A stretch of DNA of 34,865 nucleotides from JAJZEO01 sp964477345 (GTDB lineage Bacteria > Chlamydiota > Chlamydiia > Chlamydiales > 2-12-FULL-49-11). Position numbers and translations under genes: made by a program. Below the pieces are notes generated by a model. The model did not search any database. It was given only the letters and a program-made list of their open reading frames with translations, and was not told where the DNA came from. Location: positions 1 to 34,865 of the forward strand of contig CAYZDL010000018.1 in NCBI GenBank assembly GCA_964477345.1, in the 5' to 3' direction. This document shows, piece by piece, positions 1-8,026 of this stretch (within the stretch, counting starts at the first letter, position 1; each line of letters starts with the position of its first letter).

Positions 1-2589
1 ATCAAAGTCAACCCACCAGCCTTGGCCGCAAAAAACATTGGTCTTGATGAGCTTGCCAATGCCATCAACAATGAAAACCCTGAACAACCCACGGGTAAAT
101 TCTTTGGCCCGAACAAAAGCATCGTTACCCGCACCAACGGTCAGCTGTTACGAGGTAAAGATTATGAAAACATCATCGTAAAATACATCGATGGAAATCC
201 CGTTCGTCTTAGAGATCTTGCCATTGTTGAAGAGGGTGTAAAACAGGATAAACAAGCCTATAGATGGATTACAAAAGATCGTCCTGAAGGTGAAGAGTTT
301 GCTTTTCTCTCGGTCTATCGCCAGCTTGGCTACAACACGGTTAAAGTATGTAATCAAATCGACGCTCTGGTCGACAAATTAGGGCCACAACTTCCTCACG
401 GATTGAGTTACCGCTGCCCTTTTTCCCTAGCCGAGTGGATCGTAGAGGCAGTCGCAGATGTTGAATTCACCCTTATCGTTGCCTTCTTACTTGTTGTCGT
501 TGTCGTTTATCTCTACTTGGGAAGAATCAAAAACTCTTTGATCCCCCTCATCACGCTTCCGATTACGATCATTACCACATTCATTTTCATGGATTTTTTT
601 GGCTACAGCCTCGATATCATGTCGCTTTCAGCACTCACTCTCTCGATTGGATTTTTAGTCGATGATGCGATCGTCGTATTGGAAAACATCGTAAGATGGG
701 CTGAAGAAAAAAAGATGGCCCCCTATACTGCAGCATTGCATGGAGCCAAACAAATCATCCTTGCTGTCGTATCAATTTCGCTCTGCCTAAGTGCAGTTTT
801 CATCCCCATGATCTTTATGGAGGGGGCCATGGGGGAATTGTTTCACGAATTTGCTGCTGTGATCATGATTGCAGTACTCGTTTCCGGCTTCATCTCTCTT
901 TCCTTAACTCCAATGCTTTGTTCTCGATTTCTTTCTCATTACGAAATCAGCCGAAAGACCAAAATGGAAGTTTTCTCTGAATGGCTCAATCAAAAAATGA
1001 TCGACCACTACAAGCCCAAGTTAGAACTAGCTCTTAAGCACAAGTTTTGGGTCTTGCTTATTTCTTCTTTAAGTATCTTTTTTTCAGCGTTTTTAGTCGT
1101 TATTTTGCCAAAAGAATTTCTCCCCCCTGACGACCTAGGAGTAGTTCAGTCTTTTATTCAAGCTCCTGATGGCACCTCCCCTCAGAAAACACGCGAATAT
1201 GCAAAAGCGTTTGAAAAAATTGCCATTGCCAATCCCTATATAGAGACTTGTTGCTCAATCACAGGCACTCCTACCGACAGCCAAGGGATGATGTTTTTAA
1301 ATCTCGTAGATCGTTCAAAAAGGCCCGATATTTGGGTGGTCATGAAAGAGCTTCAAGCTGACTATAACAAAATCGTCGGAGCCAAAATGTACCAAAAGGC
1401 ATTTCCTCTCGTAAATCTTCAAATAGGGGGAACACAAGGTGGGAAAGCCAATTATCAATATGTTCTTCAGAGCTTTAATGAAAATGATCTCTTTACCGCA
1501 GCCCCTGAATTAATCGACGCCATGAGAAAATCGCCTCGACTTGCCAACGTTAGCTCAGACTTTCAACCTCACGCTCCAGCCCTAGATGTCTCTCTACTAC
1601 GAGATCAAGCCCACACCTTTGGAGGGCTCACTGCGATGAAAATCGAAAACGCCCTTATGTATGCTTATGGAGAAACTTACATCTCTAGAATCAATGTGCC
1701 CCAAGACATGTATTACGTGATCTTAGAAGTAGAAAATCAATTTCAACGTGATCCACAAGGTCTTACTAGTCTATACATTTCCAATAACCCTACAGATGGA
1801 AGCTCTTCAGAGCAAGTCTATGCTAACTCGGTCATTGACACTGAAATGATCGCCCTACCCGAAACAATCAACCACCTCAATGCCCTCACCTCTGTTACCA
1901 TCTCGTTTGATCCTGCCCCCAAAGTTGCTCTTTCTGACGCCCTCGCTGAAGTCAAGTCTTTAGCACAAAGCATGCTACCTTCTACTGTCCTTCCCATGAT
2001 TGTCGGAAATAGTGCCGCCTTCGAAGCTGCTATGGCCCAATTTATCGCACTGATCATTCTTGCCGTTTTTGTGATTTACGTCATTCAAGGAATTCTCTAC
2101 GAAAACTTTCTCTACCCCGTCGTCCCCCTCTCCTCAATCCCCGTTGCTCTCTTCGGAGGAATTCTCTCCCTAATGATTTGCGGGCAACACCTCTCCATTT
2201 ATGCTATCATCGGGTTGATCATGCTCCTTGGAATCGTAATGAAAAACGGCATCTTGATCGTCGACTTTGCCCTTGAAATGATGGAGCAAGAAAAGCTTCC
2301 CCCACATGAAGCCGCCATAAAAGCCTGCCTTCTCCGCTTCAGACCGATCCTTATGACTACCATCGCCGCCATGATGGGCGCTCTCCCGATCGCCCTCGGT
2401 ATCGGCGGCACCGTCGCCAAAGGCAGAGCCCCCCTCGGCATCGCCGTCGTCGGTGGCCTCATCTTCGCCCAATTCGTCACCCTCTTCCTCACCCCCGTCG
2501 TCTTCCTCTACATCGAACACCTCAACACCTCAATCAAGCGCAAGTACTCCCTCTTCGCAGAAAAGCACCCCGAAATTATAGAGGACTAA
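1..2589 (+). CDS. RND-family efflux transporter, inner-membrane pump subunit (5' end outside window)
   Basis: The reading frame is open from base 1, so the N-terminal part lies outside the window; 862 residues are visible. Members of the HAE1 branch of RND pumps export drugs or other amphiphiles across the inner membrane using proton influx, normally with a periplasmic adaptor and an outer-membrane channel. The transmembrane-4 motif is intact (VDDAIVVLENI, with the Asp-Asp pair of the proton relay), and a later helix carries the conserved Lys (MKNGILIVDF). Two hydrophobic blocks flank a large periplasmic loop, as expected. The last ~250 bases are clearly richer in G and C than the rest of the gene. 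Family assignment is firm; the substrate is unknown. No adaptor gene follows downstream, so partners should lie upstream. Confidence 0.93.
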   Translation: MKVNPPALAAKNIGLDELANAINNENPEQPTGKFFGPNKSIVTRTNGQLLRGKDYENIIVKYIDGNPVRLRDLAIVEEGVKQDKQAYRWITKDRPEGEEFAFLSVYRQLGYNTVKVCNQIDALVDKLGPQLPHGLSYRCPFSLAEWIVEAVADVEFTLIVAFLLVVVVVYLYLGRIKNSLIPLITLPITIITTFIFMDFFGYSLDIMSLSALTLSIGFLVDDAIVVLENIVRWAEEKKMAPYTAALHGAKQIILAVVSISLCLSAVFIPMIFMEGAMGELFHEFAAVIMIAVLVSGFISLSLTPMLCSRFLSHYEISRKTKMEVFSEWLNQKMIDHYKPKLELALKHKFWVLLISSLSIFFSAFLVVILPKEFLPPDDLGVVQSFIQAPDGTSPQKTREYAKAFEKIAIANPYIETCCSITGTPTDSQGMMFLNLVDRSKRPDIWVVMKELQADYNKIVGAKMYQKAFPLVNLQIGGTQGGKANYQYVLQSFNENDLFTAAPELIDAMRKSPRLANVSSDFQPHAPALDVSLLRDQAHTFGGLTAMKIENALMYAYGETYISRINVPQDMYYVILEVENQFQRDPQGLTSLYISNNPTDGSSSEQVYANSVIDTEMIALPETINHLNALTSVTISFDPAPKVALSDALAEVKSLAQSMLPSTVLPMIVGNSAAFEAAMAQFIALIILAVFVIYVIQGILYENFLYPVVPLSSIPVALFGGILSLMICGQHLSIYAIIGLIMLLGIVMKNGILIVDFALEMMEQEKLPPHEAAIKACLLRFRPILMTTIAAMMGALPIALGIGGTVAKGRAPLGIAVVGGLIFAQFVTLFLTPVVFLYIEHLNTSIKRKYSLFAEKHPEIIED

Positions 2590-2672
2590 AAACCAACCCC
2601 CCATTTCCACCTTTACAGAATATTCAACAATATTTTATTTTTACTAGGCGTAATTTACAGGATGGTAGGCAA

Positions 2673-2918
2673 TTGCACCAATACTCAAAACATCTCATTT
2701 CCGGAATGGTACTCTTTGCTACATTAGCCATGCCCCTACAATCCCATGCAATCATCCTTCCCCGCACGCCCCACGTCAAAAATGGTTATCATCCATTATT
2801 ACCCTATTACCTTCTGATTAAATGGCTAAAAGGGATTGAAACCCCCACAACTTGGGGGAAGATTCATTATGCAAAAGATGGCGTGCATATTGTCCCCACA
2901 AATCCAAGGATAGAGTAA
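2673..2918 (+). CDS. Small Sec-signal protein ending in a toxin-tip-like sequence (possible collapsed polymorphic toxin)
   Basis: An 81-residue product read from a TTG codon, with an AGGATGG purine-rich element shortly upstream; an in-frame ATG at 2706 is the alternative start. Residues 1-26 look like a Sec signal peptide (basic start, hydrophobic core, ending LQSHA). The C-terminal ~20 residues (GKIHYAKDGVHIVPTNP) resemble the extreme ends of Rhs/CDI-type toxin tips, and a gene I read as an immunity gene begins 3 bases after the stop codon. I infer that this is either a minimal secreted toxin or the two ends of a larger toxin joined by an internal deletion. I cannot assign a catalytic activity. 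Confidence 0.45.
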   Translation: MHQYSKHLISGMVLFATLAMPLQSHAIILPRTPHVKNGYHPLLPYYLLIKWLKGIETPTTWGKIHYAKDGVHIVPTNPRIE

Positions 2919-2920
2919 TA

Positions 2921-3235
2921 GTGAAAGAATTTTCTAAATTGGAGCGAGCTTTATTATGTATGCAAATCGCATTACTGGGTGCTGTAAAGCCAGCTCTTAG
3001 GGCTGTTATTGCTGATGTAGATGTAGATACGAAAACACTTTATTATTTCTTTTTCTATGATGGCGAGATATCTGATGAACTTATGGATTTAGCTAGTGTT
3101 GCTGGTTGTGAAGCAAGCGCAAATCTATCAGAATATTTTACATATAATACGATCGAAAGAGTTGATTATCCTCAGAAAATCCCTTTCACGCGAGGTAAAT
3201 ACGCTTATCTGCGAAAAGAACCACTAAATCCGTAA
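2921..3235 (+). CDS. Putative immunity protein for an upstream toxin tip
   Basis: About 104 residues from a GTG start, with AAGGA about ten bases upstream; the frame is open further upstream to an ATG at 2852, but that would overlap the preceding gene by 67 bases. The product is small and acidic with a central FFFYDGEISDELMDLASV segment and a DYPQKIP segment near the end. From memory this pattern (a YDGEIS motif, then a DYP motif, then a terminal LRKE) recurs in small proteins encoded directly after Rhs/CDI-type toxin tips. It follows the 2673-2918 gene with a 2-base gap, the usual toxin-immunity spacing. Cytoplasmic, with no signal peptide. The role as antidote is inference; the family has no name I can give with confidence. 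Confidence 0.55.
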   Translation: MKEFSKLERALLCMQIALLGAVKPALRAVIADVDVDTKTLYYFFFYDGEISDELMDLASVAGCEASANLSEYFTYNTIERVDYPQKIPFTRGKYAYLRKEPLNP

Positions 3236-3563
3236 AGGACAATTTCTTTCGGAAACAACAGCAAGAGAAATTCTTCATAAGACAGGATTCCCAACTTTCC
3301 CTAAACCCCAGGATATCCCTGAAAATTTTAGGGTACACCTTTCAGACAGACCAGGGGGCATGGTGTATGTTCATCCTCAACATACTTATGAATCCTTAAG
3401 AATTATGCCAGGAAAACCTCACAGCCCTAATCCAGCCAAACAAAAACCATACATAATTCATATGAGAAATGGCAACGCTCTTGATAAATTTGGGAATAGA
3501 GTTGCAAAAGAATCGATTGACGCACATATTCCATTAGATGAATTTGTTTATAGAATGGAGTAA
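3228..3563 (+). pseudogene. Orphan polymorphic-toxin C-terminal tip, no start codon
   Basis: The frame opens just after a TAA at 3225 and reads about 111 residues with no credible start and no ribosome binding site before an internal ATG at 3360. Near its middle it has GGMVYVHPQHTYESLRIMPG, then KPHSPNPAKQKPYIIHM and finally ALDKFGNRV...DAHIPLDEFVYR. This arrangement (HP...RVMPG, a P-rich linker, DKxGN, HIPLxEF) is one I recognise from C-terminal nuclease-type tips of Rhs/WapA/CDI toxins, always as the end of a large carrier. Here the carrier is absent, so the piece is a displaced tip, probably not translated. The gene that follows, 3 bases later, matches the immunity type that normally accompanies this tip. 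The nuclease function is inferred from the family and not from visible catalytic residues. Confidence 0.6.
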
Positions 3564-3566
3564 GCC

Positions 3567-3965
3567 GTGGTTGATGAATCAATTAAGTCTAAAATTCTTA
3601 AATCGCTTCTAGATACTATAAGAACTATTGCTGATGAAGAGTATCAAGAACAGGTTTGGATAAAAAAATTAGCAACTCTTAGCGATTTTGATGAAACCAT
3701 GTGTCATTTTTTTGATGATTGTAGCTCTGATGATATCATCAATTATCCAAAAAAATATGGTATAACGCCTGCACAACACAACAAATTAATAAAATTGTAT
3801 AATGCTCTAAGAACCTATTCTGATGATTCCGCGGGTATAGAATCAGAAGTTATGCAAGATCCTGAGTGGCATAAAATTAGATCTATTGCAAAAGAAGTCC
3901 TTATAGAATTCAACTACCCTAACGCAACCCGAATAGTCGATAATAAAAAATTTTATAAATTGTAG
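3567..3965 (+). CDS. Immunity protein paired with the 3228-3563 toxin tip
   Basis: 132 residues from GTG, with GGAG seven bases upstream overlapping the end of the toxin fragment. The sequence has an N-terminal helix (KILKSLLDTIRTIADEEYQE), a central DFDETMCHFFDDC block, and a C-terminal KEVLIEFNYP stretch. From memory, small proteins with a VW...DFDETVCHFF pattern and this length recur immediately downstream of the same HIPLxEF toxin tip in many bacteria, so the pair looks like a complete tip/immunity module that has lost only its carrier. Such proteins bind and neutralise the incoming toxin domain in the cytoplasm. The gene looks intact and could protect against neighbours that still carry the toxin. 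I cannot give the Pfam number. Confidence 0.65.
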   Translation: MVDESIKSKILKSLLDTIRTIADEEYQEQVWIKKLATLSDFDETMCHFFDDCSSDDIINYPKKYGITPAQHNKLIKLYNALRTYSDDSAGIESEVMQDPEWHKIRSIAKEVLIEFNYPNATRIVDNKKFYKL

Positions 3966-3981
3966 CACTACCGACATTTAG

Positions 3982-4116
3982 GAAATCGAAGTTTCAAAAG
4001 ATATGATGCACGCGCTTCGTGACATTGGAAATTTTCTTACTTCGACAAACATAGATGATCTCCTAGAAGTTGGATTACCAGAATTAATTGAATGTAGAAC
4101 ATTTTGGAACACTTAA
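3982..4116 (+). pseudogene. Fragment of a further immunity-like gene
   Basis: An open stretch of 44 codons between two stops, with ATG codons at 4003 and 4006. It reads IEVSKDMMHALRDIGNFLTS followed by an acidic leucine-rich segment ending FWNT. The look (short, helical, acidic, in the same direction and directly behind another tip/immunity module) is that of the first third of an immunity protein cut off by a frameshift or deletion. No ribosome binding site is obvious. It overlaps the next fragment by 13 bases in another frame. Function and even coding status are uncertain. Confidence 0.3.
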
Positions 4117-4328
4117 CTGGGAATACAGAAGAAGATTTTAAAAGAGTAGTAGCAGTATTGGAAAAACATCAAATTTTGATGGCTGACAAGACACGCGATT
4201 TTTTTTCATCAACATCTACAGTTGAAGTATATCGTTTTACTAAAAAAATCGGCAATAAATCTATAGTCGCAACTTTCCAGACGACAAAGCCAGGTATTTT
4301 ATTGCTTAGGAACGTCTGGGTAAAATAA
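4104..4328 (+). pseudogene. Fragment, probable remnant of a toxin/immunity gene
   Basis: 74 codons from a TTG that lacks a recognisable ribosome binding site; it overlaps the preceding fragment in a different frame, so the two may be parts of one frameshifted gene or of two genes fused by deletion. The sequence is basic with alternating polar/hydrophobic strands toward the end (KSIVATFQTTKPGILLLRNV). I do not recognise the family. Its position at the end of a row of toxin tips and immunity genes suggests the same origin. The 300-odd bases between 3966 and 4366 hold nothing else that I can support. Confidence 0.3.
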
Positions 4329-4366
4329 TCTGATACTTTTACTAATGGATCAATTTTATAGGTTTT

Positions 4367-5008
4367 ATGAATAACGAAAAAATCAAGCTCGATAGCAAGA
4401 TTAAAAACTTAGATTGGATTATTTTGATCCATGAGTTCAATCCCTGGCAGATTTCCGAAAATTACCCTTATTCAGAAGCAATGCAAATCGTAGGCCATTT
4501 GATCCTCAAGTCAGGCGAGATTGATGATGGATTAGAGATAGATCTCTTGCAAAACTACGCAGTGGATCTGATGATTCTTTTACGAAAGACCCACCCCCAT
4601 GAATGGTCTCAAGATTGGAAAAATGAGGCTTTTCTGGGGATCTTATGTGGAATCACCCAACGAAGCGCCGAAGCATTTATTTTCTGCAAAAATGCATTTC
4701 AAAATCACCCCTCCCCCCCTCAATCAATTATTCTACCTTATATTTCATCAGGAAGAAGTGTGGAACATTTTATGACTGACCTTGAGATGAATAAACTTTC
4801 TGAGATGGCCGTCGAAAAAGGCATCACTTATGAATCTGCCTTACATATGAGTCATCTTGAGACTACGAAGGGTAACCAAACAAAAGCTCAATTTTGGAAA
4901 GATGAAGCTTTAAAAGCTCAAAAAAATCATATCCACACATCTTGTATAGTACCTAATTTACTAAAATCACTATTACCTCCACCTGAAGGCCAATCTCTGG
5001 AACTTTGA
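4367..5008 (+). CDS. Hypothetical cytoplasmic protein, helical
   Basis: 213 residues from an ATG with only a weak AGG upstream. No signal peptide or membrane helix. It is predicted largely helical from its composition, with repeated aromatic/leucine spacing, a proline-rich segment (NHPSPPQS) near residue 115, and a C-terminal region (SALHMSHLETTKGNQTKAQF) that resembles a TPR-type helix pair. I do not recognise the family. It lies immediately after the toxin/immunity remnants on the same strand and converges with the release-factor-like gene, 34 bases away. It could be a further immunity or accessory protein, but nothing in the sequence proves that. Confidence 0.6.
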   Translation: MNNEKIKLDSKIKNLDWIILIHEFNPWQISENYPYSEAMQIVGHLILKSGEIDDGLEIDLLQNYAVDLMILLRKTHPHEWSQDWKNEAFLGILCGITQRSAEAFIFCKNAFQNHPSPPQSIILPYISSGRSVEHFMTDLEMNKLSEMAVEKGITYESALHMSHLETTKGNQTKAQFWKDEALKAQKNHIHTSCIVPNLLKSLLPPPEGQSLEL

Positions 5009-5042
5009 TCCACCCCTAAAAAACACCACTAAATATGGCAGG

Positions 5043-5456
5043 TTAATCCCCTTCGCCGCCTGGGGACTTGCGCCCTTCTTTGACTTCACCACGGCGGTGC
5101 TTTTCTTCAAGCATCTTCTCTTTGGACTTGCGACTGCGTCGTTTCTTCTGCTTACGGACTTTGTCAGCCTCTTTTTTCCGCTTGGTCTCTTCGTGGAAGA
5201 TCTCCCCTTTGACTTTCTCGACGAGCTCGCGGCGAGCGTGAAAGCGGTTTTGCTCGCGAGATCTAGTCTTTTGGCATTTGACTTCGAAGCCGGTAGGGAG
5301 GTGTTTGATATAGACGCACGAATTGGTCTTGTTGATCTTCTGGCCACCAGAGCCCGAACCTAGGATGAACTTCTCCACTAGGTCGTCTTCATAAATTTGG
5401 TATTTTTCCATCTCTTCATGAAGCGAATCCCATTTTGAGGGTCTAATTTGATCCAT
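5043..5456 (-). CDS. Peptide chain release factor-like protein (GGQ domain only)
   Basis: 137 residues. I choose the ATG at 5456 because AGAGGA stands eight bases upstream; the frame is open 15 codons further. The N-terminal half holds the catalytic loop GSGSGGQKINKTNSCVYIKH and the QNRFHARREL helix of class-1 release factors, followed by a long Lys/Arg-rich tail. It lacks the codon-recognition domain, like ArfB/YaeJ and the mitochondrial C12orf65 family, which hydrolyse peptidyl-tRNA on stalled ribosomes and use the basic tail to bind the mRNA channel. A role in ribosome rescue, parallel to the SmpB-tmRNA system 2 kb away, is a reasonable inference. Divergent from the lipoprotein gene at 5508, with 51 bases between them for both promoters. 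Confidence 0.85.
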   Translation of the reverse strand: MDQIRPSKWDSLHEEMEKYQIYEDDLVEKFILGSGSGGQKINKTNSCVYIKHLPTGFEVKCQKTRSREQNRFHARRELVEKVKGEIFHEETKRKKEADKVRKQKKRRSRKSKEKMLEEKHRRGEVKEGRKSPGGEGD

Positions 5457-5507
5457 CTTGGAATTCCTCTTGGTAAAAAACCGCCTTGGGAGTAGGGTCA
5501 AAATTAG

Positions 5508-6659
5508 ATGAAACTGCTTAAATTTTCAATCATTTTCCTCCTTGCGTTTGGGTTTTTAGGCTGTGCAACAAAGCCCAGCAGTACAACCTCAGTCATTACT
5601 TTTCCCAGCTCAACGACATTTGGATCAAGACTTCTCTATAATGCGACAAAATCAGCTGCGGGTGGAGTCATCGAACGCCCCTCACCTTCCGAGGATTCTT
5701 TAGTTGGCCTGGCTAGAATCAAAGACTTAGGAAATGAGCTCTTAAGCGACATCGGGGGAATTTCGATAATCCTTGAAACCGAAGATCACGAAACTTTGGA
5801 GGGATTTTACTTTGACCCAAAAGAATTTCGAGCAAGACAAATGAGCGCTTACAAAAAATGGCGCTCAATTCTAAAATCTCCCCGTAATTGTAGATTGAGT
5901 GAAATGTTCGAGTCGGAGTTTTCAGGAGGAACGATGCTTTCTCTTCTCTCGCTTCCCAATTCCTTGCACACGTTAGCAAATGCAAAAAGGCGCCCTCTAG
6001 GGGTCTTAGTTCTTCCCGAATATGGCCTCTCATTTCAACTTGATCCGAAGATCATCGTCAATTATTTAGCAAGAGGGATGCATGTATTTGCGATCAACTA
6101 CCGAGGTGACGACAAAATTCCCGAATGGCAAATGACTTGCAATGATGCTCAATTGGCTTTTAATTGGCTTAAAGCTCGTTTAAAATTACCTAGTAAAGAG
6201 CTAGTTGTGTGTGGAAAGTCGTTTGGTTCAGGTCCTGCCATCTACCTAGGGACCCAAGAACCGGGTGTGACATTGATCTTGGAAAGACCCTTTGCTCGAA
6301 TGAGCGATTTGTGCGAATACCATCAAAAAGGTCCAATCGCTTCTCTTGCTTCACCGTTCGCTAAGTCATTTATAGAGAAATATTTTCGCTATCCTAATGA
6401 AGATTGGATTAAAAAAGTGCGTGGCAAGGTTCTTTTTCTTGAATCGGTCGACGATGAGGCGATTAAAGGTCATACACAGCGTCTTGTGAAAGCAATGACA
6501 AGCGGCCTTACTGAAAAAGAACAAAAAGAATTTGAAGATAAATTTTGGATCAAAATCCGCGGATCTCATTTTGGGAGATTTTGGGGTGATCAATCTTGTA
6601 GCTGGTATGGAAGTGAGGTCAATCAAAACAAATTAACACGATTCTTAGAGGAGCTCTAA
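5508..6659 (+). CDS. Alpha/beta-hydrolase-fold lipoprotein
   Basis: 383 residues with a lipoprotein signal: a basic start, a hydrophobic core and a lipobox-like FGFLGC with Cys19 as the lipidated residue. The mature part has a hydrolase fold: strand VLVLPEYG near 166-173, INYRGDD at 196-202, and a nucleophile elbow CGKSFGSG with Ser238. VDDEA around 314-318 (candidate acid) and GSHFGRFWG with His354 complete a plausible triad. No oxyanion or substrate signature tells me the substrate; an esterase or peptidase anchored in the outer or inner membrane is possible. It is the first gene of a likely operon: TerC-like gene after 4 bases, then smpB. It has no close relative that I can name. Confidence 0.75.
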   Translation: MKLLKFSIIFLLAFGFLGCATKPSSTTSVITFPSSTTFGSRLLYNATKSAAGGVIERPSPSEDSLVGLARIKDLGNELLSDIGGISIILETEDHETLEGFYFDPKEFRARQMSAYKKWRSILKSPRNCRLSEMFESEFSGGTMLSLLSLPNSLHTLANAKRRPLGVLVLPEYGLSFQLDPKIIVNYLARGMHVFAINYRGDDKIPEWQMTCNDAQLAFNWLKARLKLPSKELVVCGKSFGSGPAIYLGTQEPGVTLILERPFARMSDLCEYHQKGPIASLASPFAKSFIEKYFRYPNEDWIKKVRGKVLFLESVDDEAIKGHTQRLVKAMTSGLTEKEQKEFEDKFWIKIRGSHFGRFWGDQSCSWYGSEVNQNKLTRFLEEL

Positions 6660-6663
6660 AATT

Positions 6664-7383
6664 TTGGAAATCCCATTACAGATTATTTCTTGGAGCGATT
6701 TTCCCCTCATTTTCTTCCTGTTCTTTTTTGAGCTCCTCTTATCTTTGGACAATGCGGCGCTTCTTTCTATGATCGTCCATAAACTTCCTCAAAATGACCG
6801 TAAACGAGCACTCTTTATTGGTGTCATTTCCTCATTTATCCTCCGTGCTTTAGTCATTCTTACGGCAGGATTTTTGATCAAAATCCTTTGGGTGCAAATC
6901 ATCGGGGGTCTCTACCTACTGTTTCTAGCCCTTAAGCATATTTTGACCGGGATTAAATTTAAAAACAAACAACCCGTTACAAAAAAGCAATCCTTTTGGA
7001 CAACCGTCCTTGCCATTGAGTTGACTGATTTATTATTCGCAATCGATTCGATATTAGCTGCCTTTGCTCTAACTGCTACTTACTACCCTTTTGATATGAT
7101 TAGCCATAAAATTTGGATCATTTATGTCGGAGGTATGATGGGGGTAGTCTTTGTCAGGTATATTGCCTCAGAACTTGCCCACGTTATCCATTCATACCCT
7201 AATCTTGAAAAAATTGCCTACCTATTGATCGGATGGATGGGGCTAAAGCTCGTCATTGATGGATCAATTAGCATGGTCGGGAATGGCGAAAGCCACTCTC
7301 TCATCCACTCTCTTTTCTGGCTGGGATCACTTCTCATTATCATCATTGGTTTTCTATCGACGAAATGGGATAAAAAAGTGTAG
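6664..7383 (+). CDS. TerC/YkoY-family integral membrane protein
   Basis: 239 residues from a TTG start, with GAGGAG about eleven bases upstream inside the end of the preceding gene; no better start is present. At least seven hydrophobic segments. Two acidic membrane motifs typical of the TerC family are present: LLLSLDNAALLSMIV near residue 20 and LAIELTDLLFAIDSI near residue 115. The family includes proteins for metal (manganese) efflux and metal loading of exported enzymes, so a role in cation transport at the inner membrane is likely, but the metal is not readable from sequence. Gene order hydrolase-TerC-smpB with very short gaps (4 and 10 bases) implies co-transcription. Confidence 0.85.
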   Translation: MEIPLQIISWSDFPLIFFLFFFELLLSLDNAALLSMIVHKLPQNDRKRALFIGVISSFILRALVILTAGFLIKILWVQIIGGLYLLFLALKHILTGIKFKNKQPVTKKQSFWTTVLAIELTDLLFAIDSILAAFALTATYYPFDMISHKIWIIYVGGMMGVVFVRYIASELAHVIHSYPNLEKIAYLLIGWMGLKLVIDGSISMVGNGESHSLIHSLFWLGSLLIIIIGFLSTKWDKKV

Positions 7384-7393
7384 AATTTCACCC

Positions 7394-7852
7394 ATGTCCA
7401 AGAAAACTTCCCCTTCAGAGCTCGTTTCCAACCGGGCTGCTTTCCACCATTATGAAATCCTCGACACGATAGAGGCTGGAATTTCTCTTGTCGGAACTGA
7501 GGTCAAATCGCTCCGCGAAGGTGGCGGCAATCTTACCGACAACTATGTCATTATTCGTGAGGGAGAGGCATTTCTTCGTCAAGCCCATATCGCCCCTTAC
7601 GCCTTTGGGAATCTCTACAATCATACCGAAAAAAGGGAACGGAAACTTCTCTTACACAAACTAGAGATTGAAAAACTCAGAAGAAAAACTCAAGAAAAAG
7701 GTCTAACGATCGTGGCCCTCGCCCTCTATCTCAAAAACGGACGGGTGAAGGCGAAACTCGGCGTCTGTAAAGGTAAAAAGACTCACGATAAGCGAGAAGC
7801 GCTCAAGAAGAAGTCGCAAGAGCGCGAAATGCGTCAGAGCAGTTGGGATTAA
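7394..7852 (+). CDS. smpB: SsrA-binding protein SmpB
   Basis: 152 residues, the usual SmpB length. The frame is open upstream into the TerC gene, but the ATG at 7394, ten bases after the TerC stop, starts the family-typical protein. Conserved SmpB features: NRAAFHHYEILDTIEAGISL, LVGTEVKSLREG, the Lys-rich core, and GLTIVALALYLKNGRVKAKL, then the GKKTHDKRE segment and basic tail. It binds tmRNA and brings it to ribosomes stalled without a stop codon, for tagging and rescue. Upstream of dnaN, the same order I recall in Chlamydia (CT076-CT075-CT074). The tmRNA gene itself is not in the window. Confidence 0.96.
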   Translation: MSKKTSPSELVSNRAAFHHYEILDTIEAGISLVGTEVKSLREGGGNLTDNYVIIREGEAFLRQAHIAPYAFGNLYNHTEKRERKLLLHKLEIEKLRRKTQEKGLTIVALALYLKNGRVKAKLGVCKGKKTHDKREALKKKSQEREMRQSSWD

Positions 7853-8026
7853 TACCGTTTAGACCAAGTCCATAATTACCATTTTTTTTTTACAGAATTT
7901 GGTCATATAGAAATGATGACTTTATAGACCTGACTACAAAATTATTCCAAATCCTAAATCGTCTTTCCAAAATCATTATCGATTCGAGTGGTGACTACTT
8001 CTCTGATTAGTAGCAGCAATTGCTCA

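Noticed and set aside
2170..2520. Long antisense ORFs (acidic Asp/Glu/Gly-rich protein) opposite the end of the RND gene
   Set aside because: They arise from the GC-rich codon pattern of the RND gene on the other strand; no start signal, and the RND reading frame has clear family motifs.
2673..4328. Direct continuity of the orphan toxin array with the Rhs gene at 30.6-34.9 kb
   Set aside because: They are 26 kb apart and on opposite strands, with housekeeping genes between, so the orphan tips cannot be simple displaced ends of that gene.
5097..5363. ORF on the plus strand opposite the release-factor-like gene
   Set aside because: Shadow frame of the GGQ-domain gene, which has recognised motifs and a ribosome binding site.
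7256..7393. N-terminal extension of SmpB into the TerC gene
   Set aside because: The extension overlaps TerC by more than 120 bases and has no family similarity; ATG 7394 gives the standard SmpB length.
7862..7904. Inverted repeat GACCAA/TTGGTC with a T run, as a terminator of smpB
   Set aside because: The six-base arms are more than 30 bases apart and the T run lies inside the loop, which is not a terminator geometry.
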